Source: an uncultured Treponema sp.
GTDB taxonomy: Bacteria; Spirochaetota; Spirochaetia; Treponematales; Treponemataceae
DNA: 10,868 nucleotides
Direction of reading: 5' to 3'
NCBI GenBank assembly: GCA_905372345.1
Contig: CAJPPE010000025.1
Span: 1-10,868, forward strand
The notes beneath the pieces were generated by a model. That model was not told the origin of the DNA and ran no database searches. It saw only the letters and a list, made by a program, of their open reading frames with translations. A program made the position numbers and the translations under genes. Positions 1 through 5,197 of this stretch are shown in pieces. Each line of letters opens with the position of its first letter. Within the stretch, counting starts at the first letter, position 1.

Positions 1-46
1 CCCTTCGTTACGACGCAAGCGTCGGGGTATTAAACCCTCCGCACGA
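1..46. repeat. GC-rich repeat-like element with two small dyads
   Basis: These bases are much richer in G and C than the AT-rich DNA that follows. They hold a perfect dyad at 11-24 (CGACGC, AA, GCGTCG) and a second small one at 25-37 (GGGT, five bases, ACCC). Adjacent short dyads of this kind are typical of small dispersed repeats scattered between bacterial genes. I infer that this is the edge of such an element, running off the left end of the window and abutting or replacing the start of hicA. Only one copy is visible, so repetition in the genome is not shown by this window. Confidence 0.4.
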
Positions 47-208
47 ATAAAAAAAGACGGCTGGTATTTAGATTCAACAGTAGGGTCTCATTATCACTAT
101 TTACACAAAACTAAAAAAGGCAAGGTTACAATTCCATTTCATGGTAACAAAGATTTATCAAAGTTAGTTATAAACAGTATTTTAAAGCAAGCAGGCTTAA
201 AGGAGTAG
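2..208 (+). pseudogene. hicA: HicA-family mRNA interferase toxin, 5' end missing or replaced
   Basis: The frame open from the left edge to the TAG at 206-208 encodes a HicA-type double-stranded-RNA-binding-fold toxin, which cleaves mRNA and is neutralised by HicB. The recognisable part starts near base 47 and includes KKDGWYL, then GSHYHY with the expected catalytic histidine at bases 89-91, then KVTIPFHG and the closing helix ending LKQAGLKE. The normal first helix (about the first 8-10 residues) is absent. In its place the same frame runs through the GC-rich element at 1-46, giving an arginine- and lysine-rich stretch without ATG, GTG or TTG. It may be a pseudogene, or it may start upstream of the window as a longer protein. 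The hicB ribosome site lies inside its last codons, so the pair is coupled. Confidence 0.7.
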
Positions 209-211
209 AAA

Positions 212-598
212 ATGTATTTATATCCGGCAATATTTTATAAAGACGAAACAGGTGGGTATTCCGTAGCTTTTTATGATTTTGAATTGGCTACTTGCGGTGA
301 TACACTGCAAGAAGCTTTTGTTATGGCAGAAGAGGCTTTAACCGGACGCATACACTTAATGCTAAAAGATAATGAAAAACTCCCTATACCGTCAGAGGTC
401 TATAATATTAAAAAACCTAAAGAAGCGGAATTTATTACACTCATCAAAACGGACAGGAAATATCTAAAGAAAGATAAATCTCTTAGAAAGAATGTAACAA
501 TTCCCGAATGGCTTGCAGAAGCTGCCGAAACAGCCAATCTTAATTTTTCGCAGGAATTACAAAATGCCCTTAAAGCAAAATTGCAGATTGGGTTGTAG
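212..598 (+). CDS. hicB: HicB-family antitoxin
   Basis: This 128-residue protein is the antitoxin partner of HicA. Its N-terminal half is the HicB RNase-H-like fold (YPAIFYKDETGGYSVAFYDF, then a conserved C-G-D-T at about 28-31 and the helix with EEAL near 40). Its C-terminal part, about 92-124, is a DNA-binding ribbon-helix-helix segment (KNVTIPEWLAEAAE, then NFSQELQNAL) of the type by which HicB represses its own operon. The start is ATG at 212, three bases after the hicA stop, with AAGGAG at 200-205 inside the end of hicA. Length is usual for the family and the frame is intact. If hicA is really dead, hicB is an orphan antitoxin that may still act as a repressor or protect against related toxins. 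The promoter lies outside the window. Confidence 0.9.
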   Translation: MYLYPAIFYKDETGGYSVAFYDFELATCGDTLQEAFVMAEEALTGRIHLMLKDNEKLPIPSEVYNIKKPKEAEFITLIKTDRKYLKKDKSLRKNVTIPEWLAEAAETANLNFSQELQNALKAKLQIGL

Positions 599-720
599 CA
601 AAGAATGATTTTATTTAACCGCAAGGGGCATAAAGAGCGCAAGGAATTTTAATAGCTATGTATAATTTTAAGAACTTTTCCATTTGAGTAAATTGGCGAC
701 TTTAAAATAGTTAACGATAA
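599..720. other. Gap between convergent toxin-antitoxin pairs
   Basis: The 122 bases between the end of hicB and the end of the RHH antitoxin gene hold no open frame that looks real and no convincing terminator hairpin, although one would be expected between convergent operons. The only structure seen is the short array of nine-base units at 620-646, described separately. Confidence 0.6.
620..646. repeat. Three degenerate 9-base tandem units
   Basis: Three successive nine-base units, CGCAAGGGG, CATAAAGAG and CGCAAGGAA, share the pattern C-[GA]-[CT]-A-A-[GA]-G-[GA]-[GA] with a few mismatches. They resemble worn GCAAAGG-type tandem repeats found between genes in various AT-rich genomes. This stretch is more GC-rich than its surroundings and does not code for anything I recognise. 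The array is short and degenerate, so chance cannot be excluded. Confidence 0.35.
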
Positions 721-954
721 TTACATATCATATTCTTCAGGTTTGATGTCCGGTGCTTTATCCAAAACGGACAAAAACTTTTCTTTAGAGCCTTTTTTTG
801 ACCGTTTTTCAAGATAGTTTTCGGTTTGTAGTGCTGTCAATTTTTCGCCTATTGCAGCCGTTATAAACTGATTGATTGAAATGTTATCGAATTTGGAAAC
901 TTCTTTTACCATTGTATGGTATGAATCCGGTATTCTAATACTCAATGTACTCAT
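721..954 (-). CDS. Ribbon-helix-helix antitoxin (CopG/HicB-like) of a PIN toxin
   Basis: This small protein of 77 residues starts MSTLSIRIPDSYHTMVKEVS, the beta strand and first helix of a ribbon-helix-helix DNA-binding domain. NISINQFITAAIGEKL, the second helix with its conserved N-Q-F, follows. The C-terminal 40 residues are charged and are the usual toxin-binding tail. It should dimerise on operator DNA and mask the PIN toxin encoded just upstream. I chose ATG at 954 over the in-frame ATG at 966. GGAG (964 to 961) sits six bases before the inner ATG, and the outer start would put that ribosome site inside the gene and has none of its own. The gene overlaps the end of the toxin gene by 20 bases, so translation is probably coupled. 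The order toxin then antitoxin is the reverse of most such pairs. Confidence 0.85.
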   Translation of the reverse strand: MSTLSIRIPDSYHTMVKEVSKFDNISINQFITAAIGEKLTALQTENYLEKRSKKGSKEKFLSVLDKAPDIKPEEYDM

Positions 955-1384
955 TTTTTTCTCCATTATTTATTTTATTTATAAATTCTGCCGGGCTTAG
1001 TGCGACTATACCTAAATGTTCAGCTTCCTTAAAATCTTTTTTATTGTATGTTATTATACACTTACTGTTGGAATGAATTGCTAACTCCAATATGTGATCA
1101 TCATGTGGATCTTTTAAATATGGCCTCCACAAATAAAAAAGTTTTATCTTCTTTCCAATATAACAAAGATAGTTGATAAAATCATCAATGTCTTTGTCTG
1201 AATAATAGTTCCGATTTAAGTGCTTTTTTAAAATAGCTTCATATTCCAAAATAAGCGGAACAGAAATAGCAAAATCAAATTTACCTGTATCTATAATTCT
1301 TAATAGTTGATTTGATCTTCCATTTTTACTTTTTAGGGCGGATAAAATTATATTTGTGTCTATAACCACTATTGGAATCTTCAT
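935..1384 (-). CDS. PIN-domain ribonuclease toxin (putative toxin component of a type II pair)
   Basis: The 149-residue protein is a complete PIN-domain nuclease of the COG1569 type (putative toxin-antitoxin toxin component). Visible active-site acids are D9 in VVIDTNI, E47 in LILEYEAIL, D92, D95 and D96 in KDPHDDHIL, and D117 in TYNKKDF; together these bind the metal ions for RNA cleavage. Helices follow each strand as expected, and the frame is intact. Its RNA target cannot be read from the sequence. The antitoxin gene overlaps its 3' end. No Shine-Dalgarno sequence precedes the ATG at 1384, and the promoter is so close that the message should be leaderless (see the promoter entry). Confidence 0.9.
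   Translation of the reverse strand: MKIPIVVIDTNIILSALKSKNGRSNQLLRIIDTGKFDFAISVPLILEYEAILKKHLNRNYYSDKDIDDFINYLCYIGKKIKLFYLWRPYLKDPHDDHILELAIHSNSKCIITYNKKDFKEAEHLGIVALSPAEFINKINNGEKNEYIEY
961..964 (-). promoter_or_regulatory. Ribosome binding site deciding the RHH antitoxin start
   Basis: GGAG on the minus strand, six bases before ATG at 954. It lies within the 3' part of the toxin gene, and it excludes the ATG at 966 as the likely start because that ATG would place this site inside the coding sequence. Confidence 0.65.
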
Positions 1385-1390
1385 TATATG

Positions 1391-1406
1391 GTATTATATA
1401 TGATAC
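1391..1406. promoter_or_regulatory. Near-palindromic operator over the -10 box
   Basis: GTATTATATATGATAC matches its own reverse complement at 14 of 16 positions and is centred on the edge of the PIN-toxin -10 box. RHH antitoxins and toxin-antitoxin complexes typically repress by binding such dyads at the promoter. Assigning this dyad to the antitoxin at 721-954 is an inference, and AT-rich DNA yields dyads by chance. Confidence 0.55.
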
Positions 1407-1421
1407 TGATTTTTGTGTCAA
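1393..1421 (-). promoter_or_regulatory. Perfect consensus sigma-70 promoter of the PIN toxin-antitoxin operon
   Basis: On the minus strand, TTGACA (1421 to 1416) is followed by exactly 17 bases and TATAAT (1398 to 1393), a full match to the housekeeping consensus in both boxes. Only eight bases separate the -10 box from the A of the toxin ATG at 1384. Transcription normally begins about six to nine bases after the box, so the first base of the message should be within two bases of the start codon. The 16-bp dyad over the -10 box (1391-1406) would let the RHH antitoxin shut this strong promoter. Confidence 0.8.
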
Positions 1422-1520
1422 GCTAACTTTATTTTAGAGCGAATAGTAGAAAATACATATTCATGAGAAAGCCTAACATTATATTCAATACGACTATATA
1501 AAAAATTATGCAATATCGGC

Positions 1521-1549
1521 TTGACAAGTGTGCCGAGAAAGAGTATTAT
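1521..1549 (+). promoter_or_regulatory. Promoter of the tetR-ATC hydrolase operon
   Basis: TTGACA at 1521-1526, a 17-base spacer and TATTAT at 1544-1549 (five of six matches to TATAAT) form a strong sigma-70 promoter. Transcription should start near 1556, inside the long palindrome at 1545-1580, so a protein bound there would block polymerase directly. It diverges from the PIN-toxin promoter; the roughly 100 bases between the two -35 boxes show nothing else recognisable. Confidence 0.75.
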
Positions 1550-1580
1550 ATTACTTAGTAATATTACTAAGTAATATAAT
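1545..1580. promoter_or_regulatory. Perfect 36-bp palindrome, probable double TetR operator
   Basis: All 18 base pairs of the inverted repeat match, centred between 1562 and 1563. It contains two smaller dyads, TTACTTAGTAA at 1551-1561 and TTACTAAGTAA at 1564-1574, whose centres are 13 bp apart. Each has the form TTACT-N-AGTAA, suited to one regulator dimer, so two dimers could bind side by side. The palindrome overlaps the -10 box and the expected transcription start and ends just before the ribosome site of the TetR gene, which points to self-repression by the protein encoded at 1592. Confidence 0.85.
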
Positions 1581-1581
1581 T

Positions 1582-1587
1582 GGAGGG
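1582..1587 (+). promoter_or_regulatory. Ribosome binding site deciding the TetR start
   Basis: GGAGGG, four bases before ATG at 1592. An in-frame TTG at 1580 would place this site within the coding region and is therefore an unlikely start. Confidence 0.8.
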
Positions 1588-1591
1588 TAAG

Positions 1592-2224
1592 ATGGAAGCC
1601 TGCAAGCGGACGGAAGATACAAAAGATCTGATACTTAAAAGTGCAAAAAAATATTTTCTTGAATACGGCTATCAGGCGGCTCCTCTTAGGAAGATTGTAT
1701 CGGAAGCAGGATTTACGCCCGGAGCATTATACGGCTATTTCAACTCAAAAGAAGAGCTTTTTTATGCAATTACCGATCCGGTAGCAAATAACTTGATGGA
1801 GGTACTTGACCGTATCAGAAGCGAAATGGATGCTTTGCCCAAAAAAGAACGGCTCTACGGTATGGGCAAGGTCTACTACCCGAATATTCCTAAAATCGTT
1901 GATATTCTGATTGCGGATAGAGATGCCGTAAAACTCATTGTAAACGGGGCAAAGGGGACAAAGTACGAGAATTTTCTTGATACCATAGCCGGACGAAACG
2001 CTTTGACTATCAGTAAAACCGTAAAAAATATTGAAGAAAAAACCATTCGCCCTATTAAAGAACAGACGATAGAAGTCTTGATGGAAGGTTATATTGCAAC
2101 ACTGTTTAGGCTCATCATTTCGGACAAGGACAGGGAAACAATTGTCCGGTGTATGGAAATGATAGGAAAAATATATGAAACGGGAATTATCGCACTTATG
2201 CAAAAAGTTTTTATGGGAGAATGA
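1592..2224 (+). CDS. TetR/AcrR-family transcriptional repressor
   Basis: This 210-residue protein has the N-terminal TetR DNA-binding domain at about 8-56. The first helix contains LILKSAKKYFLEYGYQAAPL, and the helix-turn-helix is RKIVSEAGFTPGALYGYFNSKEELF at 33-57. The remaining 150 residues, all helical and variable as usual, form the ligand pocket and dimer interface; they give no clue to the ligand. It should bind the palindrome just upstream and be released by a small molecule. The gene ends in an ATGA overlap with the next gene, so the two are translated together. The partner enzyme's substrate or product, or a related thiol or thiazoline compound, is a reasonable guess for the inducer, but this is inference. 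Confidence 0.9.
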   Translation: MEACKRTEDTKDLILKSAKKYFLEYGYQAAPLRKIVSEAGFTPGALYGYFNSKEELFYAITDPVANNLMEVLDRIRSEMDALPKKERLYGMGKVYYPNIPKIVDILIADRDAVKLIVNGAKGTKYENFLDTIAGRNALTISKTVKNIEEKTIRPIKEQTIEVLMEGYIATLFRLIISDKDRETIVRCMEMIGKIYETGIIALMQKVFMGE

Positions 2225-2871
2225 AAATGACAGCTGAAAAAATTTTTGAAATTCCGCAAATGTCTGCGGATTGGATCAGGAATGAAGTGAATAAGAAATT
2301 TCAACCTGATGAGGCCGAAAAAAAGTATCGGGAGGTTATTGAAACCTACGAAAAGTTTGCAAATGATGCACCGAGTATCGGCGGCAAAGACAATCCGATG
2401 TCTAAAAACTTTTACGGAGCCCTTTCGGCCTTTGCGTATTATGAATGTATGAACCGCAGTATGCTGCCCGATGAAATTACGGCTATGTGTTACGGTATGA
2501 TGATCGGCAATAAAAAAGGCGGTCAGCTTTCGCGGTTCAACCTTAACAATAGGCTGGTACAAAAACTCTTTCACGGGCTTTTCGGTCTGAGAGCACGCAA
2601 GCTGAACAAGCACAAAGAAGACGGCTCATGGAACAATACATGGGGAATGAAAATAAACCCGCTGCATCACAAAGAAGGAATCAGCATTCACCTGATCGGA
2701 TGCCCCATTGCCGATTTTGCAAAAAAGAACGGATACGGTGAATTGATGCCGTATTTTTGCGAAACGGATAAGGCGGTTATGGAACATTTCGGCAGCACTC
2801 TTTACAGGGAACACACCGTTGCCGACGGATACGAAGACTGCGACTATTGGATTAAAAACAAAGACGAGTAA
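2221..2871 (+). CDS. L-2-amino-thiazoline-4-carboxylic acid hydrolase family protein
   Basis: The 216-residue soluble protein matches my recollection of the ATC hydrolase family (PF14196). The named member opens the thiazoline ring of L-2-amino-thiazoline-4-carboxylate on the way to cysteine. The C-terminal half carries the pattern of conserved residues: C161-P in IGCPIADFA, then LMPYFCETD with C180, E181 and D183, then R196, G203 and C207-D208 in YEDCDYW. No signal peptide or membrane segment is visible, so it should be cytoplasmic. ATG at 2221 overlaps the TetR stop; ATG at 2227, also downstream of GGGAGA (2214-2219), is an alternative start. The family is broad and most members are untested, so the substrate may differ. 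Two-gene linkage to a TetR repressor suggests an inducible job such as handling a thiol-derived or toxic compound. Confidence 0.75.
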   Translation: MKMTAEKIFEIPQMSADWIRNEVNKKFQPDEAEKKYREVIETYEKFANDAPSIGGKDNPMSKNFYGALSAFAYYECMNRSMLPDEITAMCYGMMIGNKKGGQLSRFNLNNRLVQKLFHGLFGLRARKLNKHKEDGSWNNTWGMKINPLHHKEGISIHLIGCPIADFAKKNGYGELMPYFCETDKAVMEHFGSTLYREHTVADGYEDCDYWIKNKDE

Positions 2872-2899
2872 ATCTTTGTCCGGCAGTTTTTTCAATGCC

Positions 2900-2928
2900 T
2901 TGCTTTTTTGTAAAAAATCGCTTATAAT
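2900..2928 (+). promoter_or_regulatory. Probable promoter of rnz
   Basis: A perfect TATAAT at 2923-2928 lies 17 bases after a weak -35 box, TTGCTT (2900-2905). Only nine bases separate the -10 box from the rnz ATG at 2938, so the transcript should begin within about three bases of the start codon. No ribosome binding site is present before the ATG, consistent with a leaderless message. Confidence 0.6.
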
Positions 2929-2937
2929 CGGCTTCCA

Positions 2938-3864
2938 ATGAATCTTGAAGCTTTTATTTTAGGCTGCGGCGGAATGATGCCGCTTCCATATAGACATTTA
3001 ACATCGGTTTTGCTTCGCCGTGAGGGCGATTTGTTTTTGTTTGATTGCGGGGAGGGAACTCAGGTTGCTCTGCGCCGCCTTAATTTGCGCTGGAAAAGAA
3101 TCAATGCTATTTTTATAAGCCATACTCATGCAGACCATATAACCGGGCTTCCGGGGCTTCTGATGCTTTCATCTCAAGTTGACAGGGATGAGCCCCTTTA
3201 CATAATAGGCCCTCCAAAGGTTGCCGAATATGTGGAAACCAGCCGCAAAGTTTTAGATATGTATATCAATTATGAAATTATCGTAAAAGAAATAAAGGAG
3301 CCGGGCGTCGTTTATTCTACCGAGGAATTTCAGGTACGCTCTTTTTGGCTGGATCATACAAAGCCCTGTATGGGATACACCTTTGAAGAGTTTGAGAGGC
3401 CGGGGGAATTTAATCCCGAAGCTGCAAGAGCCTTAAATGTTCCATGCGGGCCCCTTTGGTCAAAGCTTCAAGGAGGAAGTGAAGTAGTCTCCGCTGACGG
3501 AAAAACTATCCGCCCCGAAGATGTTATGGGCCCTAAAAGAAAGGGCAGAAAATTCAGCTTTGTAACCGACACAAAATATTTACCATCCATTGCTCAAGAA
3601 GTAAAACATTCCGACTTTTTTGTATGCGAGGGGATGTTTGAAAAAGGCATGGAAAAAGATGCTGCCGAAAAAAAACACATGACCTGTACTCAGGCAGCTC
3701 AAATTGCTAAAGATGCCGAGGTCAAAAAGATGGCTCTGATTCATTACAGTCCGCGGTACACCGATAACGAGCTTAAAGTTCTTTTGGACCATGCCAGAGA
3801 AGTTTTCCCCGAAACAATCCTTTCAAAAGACAGAATGAATATTCAACTGGAATATGAAGATTAA
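2938..3864 (+). CDS. rnz: Ribonuclease Z (tRNA 3'-end processing endonuclease)
   Basis: RNase Z cuts precursor tRNAs just after the discriminator base so that CCA can be added. The 308-residue length is that of the short bacterial form (RNaseZ type, metallo-beta-lactamase fold). The full zinc set is visible: H62, H64, D66 and H67 in SHTHADH, H140 in LDHTKP, D211 in TDTKYLP and H269 in IHYSPRY, with the helper histidine in HMT at 247. The substrate-gripping arm is at about 150-180, including PCGPLW. The start at ATG 2938 gives the expected short lead into the GCGG loop, and the N-terminus is the usual one (ILGCGG). It is a single gene between the TetR unit and the transporter operon, with its own promoter. 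Catalytic residues are all present, so it should be active. Confidence 0.96.
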   Translation: MNLEAFILGCGGMMPLPYRHLTSVLLRREGDLFLFDCGEGTQVALRRLNLRWKRINAIFISHTHADHITGLPGLLMLSSQVDRDEPLYIIGPPKVAEYVETSRKVLDMYINYEIIVKEIKEPGVVYSTEEFQVRSFWLDHTKPCMGYTFEEFERPGEFNPEAARALNVPCGPLWSKLQGGSEVVSADGKTIRPEDVMGPKRKGRKFSFVTDTKYLPSIAQEVKHSDFFVCEGMFEKGMEKDAAEKKHMTCTQAAQIAKDAEVKKMALIHYSPRYTDNELKVLLDHAREVFPETILSKDRMNIQLEYED

Positions 3865-3891
3865 AAATTCTTTTAAAGCCTATTTTATAAT

Positions 3892-3920
3892 TTGACATAA
3901 ATCTGAAAACAGTGTATAAT
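3892..3920 (+). promoter_or_regulatory. Perfect consensus sigma-70 promoter of the nucleoside transporter operon
   Basis: TTGACA at 3892-3897, exactly 17 bases, then TATAAT at 3915-3920: a full consensus match. Transcription should start near 3927, leaving a leader of about 74 bases. The leader holds a weak seven-pair A-U stem (3938-3944 with 3975-3981) and an AGGAG ribosome site at 3991-3995, and no recognisable purine riboswitch. The promoter looks strong and constitutive, fitting the need for abundant binding lipoprotein. Confidence 0.85.
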
Positions 3921-4000
3921 TTACTCGCTTTGTTAGATTAATTGTCTATAAGAAACTTAATTCGTAACTTTTAGCAATTAACATACAAAAAGGAGTTTCT

Positions 4001-5074
4001 ATGAAGAATATTTTTAAAATTTTCATCGGTTGTCTTCTAATTCTTGGGGTGCTGACTTCTTGCAGCAAAGAAGAAGGCAAAAAGGCTTTGATGGTCGGTA
4101 TGGTTACGGATGCAGGAACCATAGACGATAAATCCTTTAACCAGGGAACTTGGGAAGGTATTAAAAAAGCCGAAAGTGAGCTTGGTGTAAAGGTTAAATA
4201 TTTAAAACCTGTCGGAACAACCGAAGCCGACTACATCAAAGAAATCTCAAACCTATATGATTCAGGATATAAATTTATTATTTGTCCCGGATTTAAATTT
4301 GAGACGGCCGTATTTAAGGCCCAGTCCAAGTACAAAGATGCAAAATTTATCATAATCGACGGAAATGCTCATCCTGCCGATGCATATGATGCCCAAAACG
4401 GACCTAATACAATCGGAATCAGCTTTTTAGAAAATGAAGCCGGTTTCTTGGCCGGTGTTGCCGCTGCTTTACAGCAAAAAACCGGAAATTTCGGCTTTAT
4501 CGGCGGTATGGAAATCCCTGCAGTACAAAAATTTAACTGGGGATGGCAGCAAGGTATTAAGTATGCAAACGAAAACCTTGGTACCCAAATTGAGATTTAT
4601 CCTGAAAACTTCATATATCAGGGCGGATTTTCCGACATCGCAGCAGGTCAGCAGATTGCTGCTTCTATGTATGACAGGGGCGTTACCGTAATCCATGCTG
4701 CAGCCGGAGGTGTTGGTGTAGGCGTTATAAATGAAGCAAAAACCAGAACTCAGGCAGGAAAAAAAGTTTGGGTAGTAGGTGTTGACGTTGATCAATATGC
4801 GGAAGGAGTCATAGCAGACGGTTCTTCTATAATTCTTACATCTGCAATGAAGTATCTTGACAAGGCTTTTTATGATATGATTAAAGAAGAATTGAACGGA
4901 ACATTCGCCGGCGGACGCTCATTATTGTTCTCTGTAAAAGAAAACGGTGTAGGAATTCCTGCTAAGAATCCTAACCTTTCCGATGATGTACAGCAAAAGG
5001 TAAACGAAATTTATCAAAAAATAAAGAACGGCGAGATTGTAGTAAGTGCAGCTCAAGGTGATTTATTTAAATAA
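4001..5074 (+). CDS. pnrA: PnrA/TmpC-type purine nucleoside-binding lipoprotein (BMP family)
   Basis: This 357-residue protein is the substrate receptor of an ABC importer. Residues 1-21 are a lipoprotein signal peptide with lipobox LTSC, so the mature protein begins at C21 and is anchored to the membrane. The rest is a BMP-family (PF02608) periplasmic-binding fold, seen in VGMVTDAGTIDDKSFNQGTW (opening strand and ligand loop), GFIGGMEIPAVQKFNWGW, VTVIHAAAGGVGVGVINEA and VWVVGVDVDQ. Length and pattern match T. pallidum PnrA (TmpC, Tp0319), which binds purine nucleosides, and B. subtilis NupN. The genes that follow are the matching ATPase and permeases. AGGAG sits five bases before the ATG. 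Purine nucleoside specificity is inferred from family and operon; BMP proteins for other ligands exist. Confidence 0.9.
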   Translation: MKNIFKIFIGCLLILGVLTSCSKEEGKKALMVGMVTDAGTIDDKSFNQGTWEGIKKAESELGVKVKYLKPVGTTEADYIKEISNLYDSGYKFIICPGFKFETAVFKAQSKYKDAKFIIIDGNAHPADAYDAQNGPNTIGISFLENEAGFLAGVAAALQQKTGNFGFIGGMEIPAVQKFNWGWQQGIKYANENLGTQIEIYPENFIYQGGFSDIAAGQQIAASMYDRGVTVIHAAAGGVGVGVINEAKTRTQAGKKVWVVGVDVDQYAEGVIADGSSIILTSAMKYLDKAFYDMIKEELNGTFAGGRSLLFSVKENGVGIPAKNPNLSDDVQQKVNEIYQKIKNGEIVVSAAQGDLFK

Positions 5075-5098
5075 AACTTAAAGAAGTTTACAAAGTCC

Positions 5099-5168
5099 TC
5101 TTTCTAAAGAAAGATCTTTTTTTAAGGAAAGCGCCTTTCTAAGGAAAGTTCCTTTCTAATGAAAGGGG
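5099..5168. repeat. Four tandem dyad repeats between pnrA and the ATPase gene
   Basis: Cores of the form CTTTCTAAGGAAAG occur at 5100-5113 (with AAA), 5118-5131 (left arm worn to T's), 5135-5148 and 5152-5165 (AAT), at steps of 18, 17 and 17 bases. Each core can pair CTTTC with GAAAG around a four-base loop; the last one forms CCTTTC/GAAAGG. Neighbouring copies can also pair with each other, so alternative folds are possible in the RNA. The array begins 25 bases after the pnrA stop and ends before the ATPase ribosome site. I infer a role in uncoupling lipoprotein output from transporter output, by stabilising or partly terminating the message. Confidence 0.7.
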
Positions 5169-5185
5169 GCCGTTTCTTATTTTTT

Positions 5186-5191
5186 GAGGAG
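5186..5191 (+). promoter_or_regulatory. Ribosome binding site implying a TTG start for the ATPase
   Basis: GAGGAG lies six bases before an in-frame TTG at 5198. The only upstream ATG in this frame (5159) falls inside the fourth dyad repeat and lacks a well-placed ribosome site. Confidence 0.65.
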
Positions 5192-5197
5192 TTCAAA

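Noticed and set aside
955-966. ATG at 966 as the RHH antitoxin start
   Set aside because: GGAG would then be inside the coding sequence, and the RHH strand begins right after the inner ATG at 954.
1580-1591. TTG at 1580 as the TetR start
   Set aside because: It lies at the end of the palindrome, has no ribosome site of its own and would place GGAGGG inside the gene; ATG 1592 has that site correctly spaced.
1745-2613. Open frames on the minus strand across the TetR and ATC hydrolase genes
   Set aside because: They are antisense to well-supported genes, lack ribosome sites and show no recognisable domains.
2882-2909. Possible terminator after the ATC hydrolase gene (GGCA/TGCC stem followed by a T-run)
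   Set aside because: The stem has only four pairs and a ten-base loop; too weak to claim.
3861-3876. TTAAAA/TTTTAA stem at the end of rnz as a terminator
   Set aside because: It contains only A-T pairs and lacks a proper T-run; expected by chance in AT-rich DNA.
3921-4000. Purine riboswitch in the leader of the nucleoside operon
   Set aside because: The leader is short, and I see no conserved purine-aptamer loops; only a weak A-U stem with a 30-base loop.
4434-4795. Alternative frames inside pnrA on both strands
   Set aside because: The overlapping lipoprotein frame has full family support; these have no start signals or domain features.
5099-5168. CRISPR array
   Set aside because: Units repeat every 17-18 bases without unique spacers, and there are no cas genes; it is a tandem dyad array.
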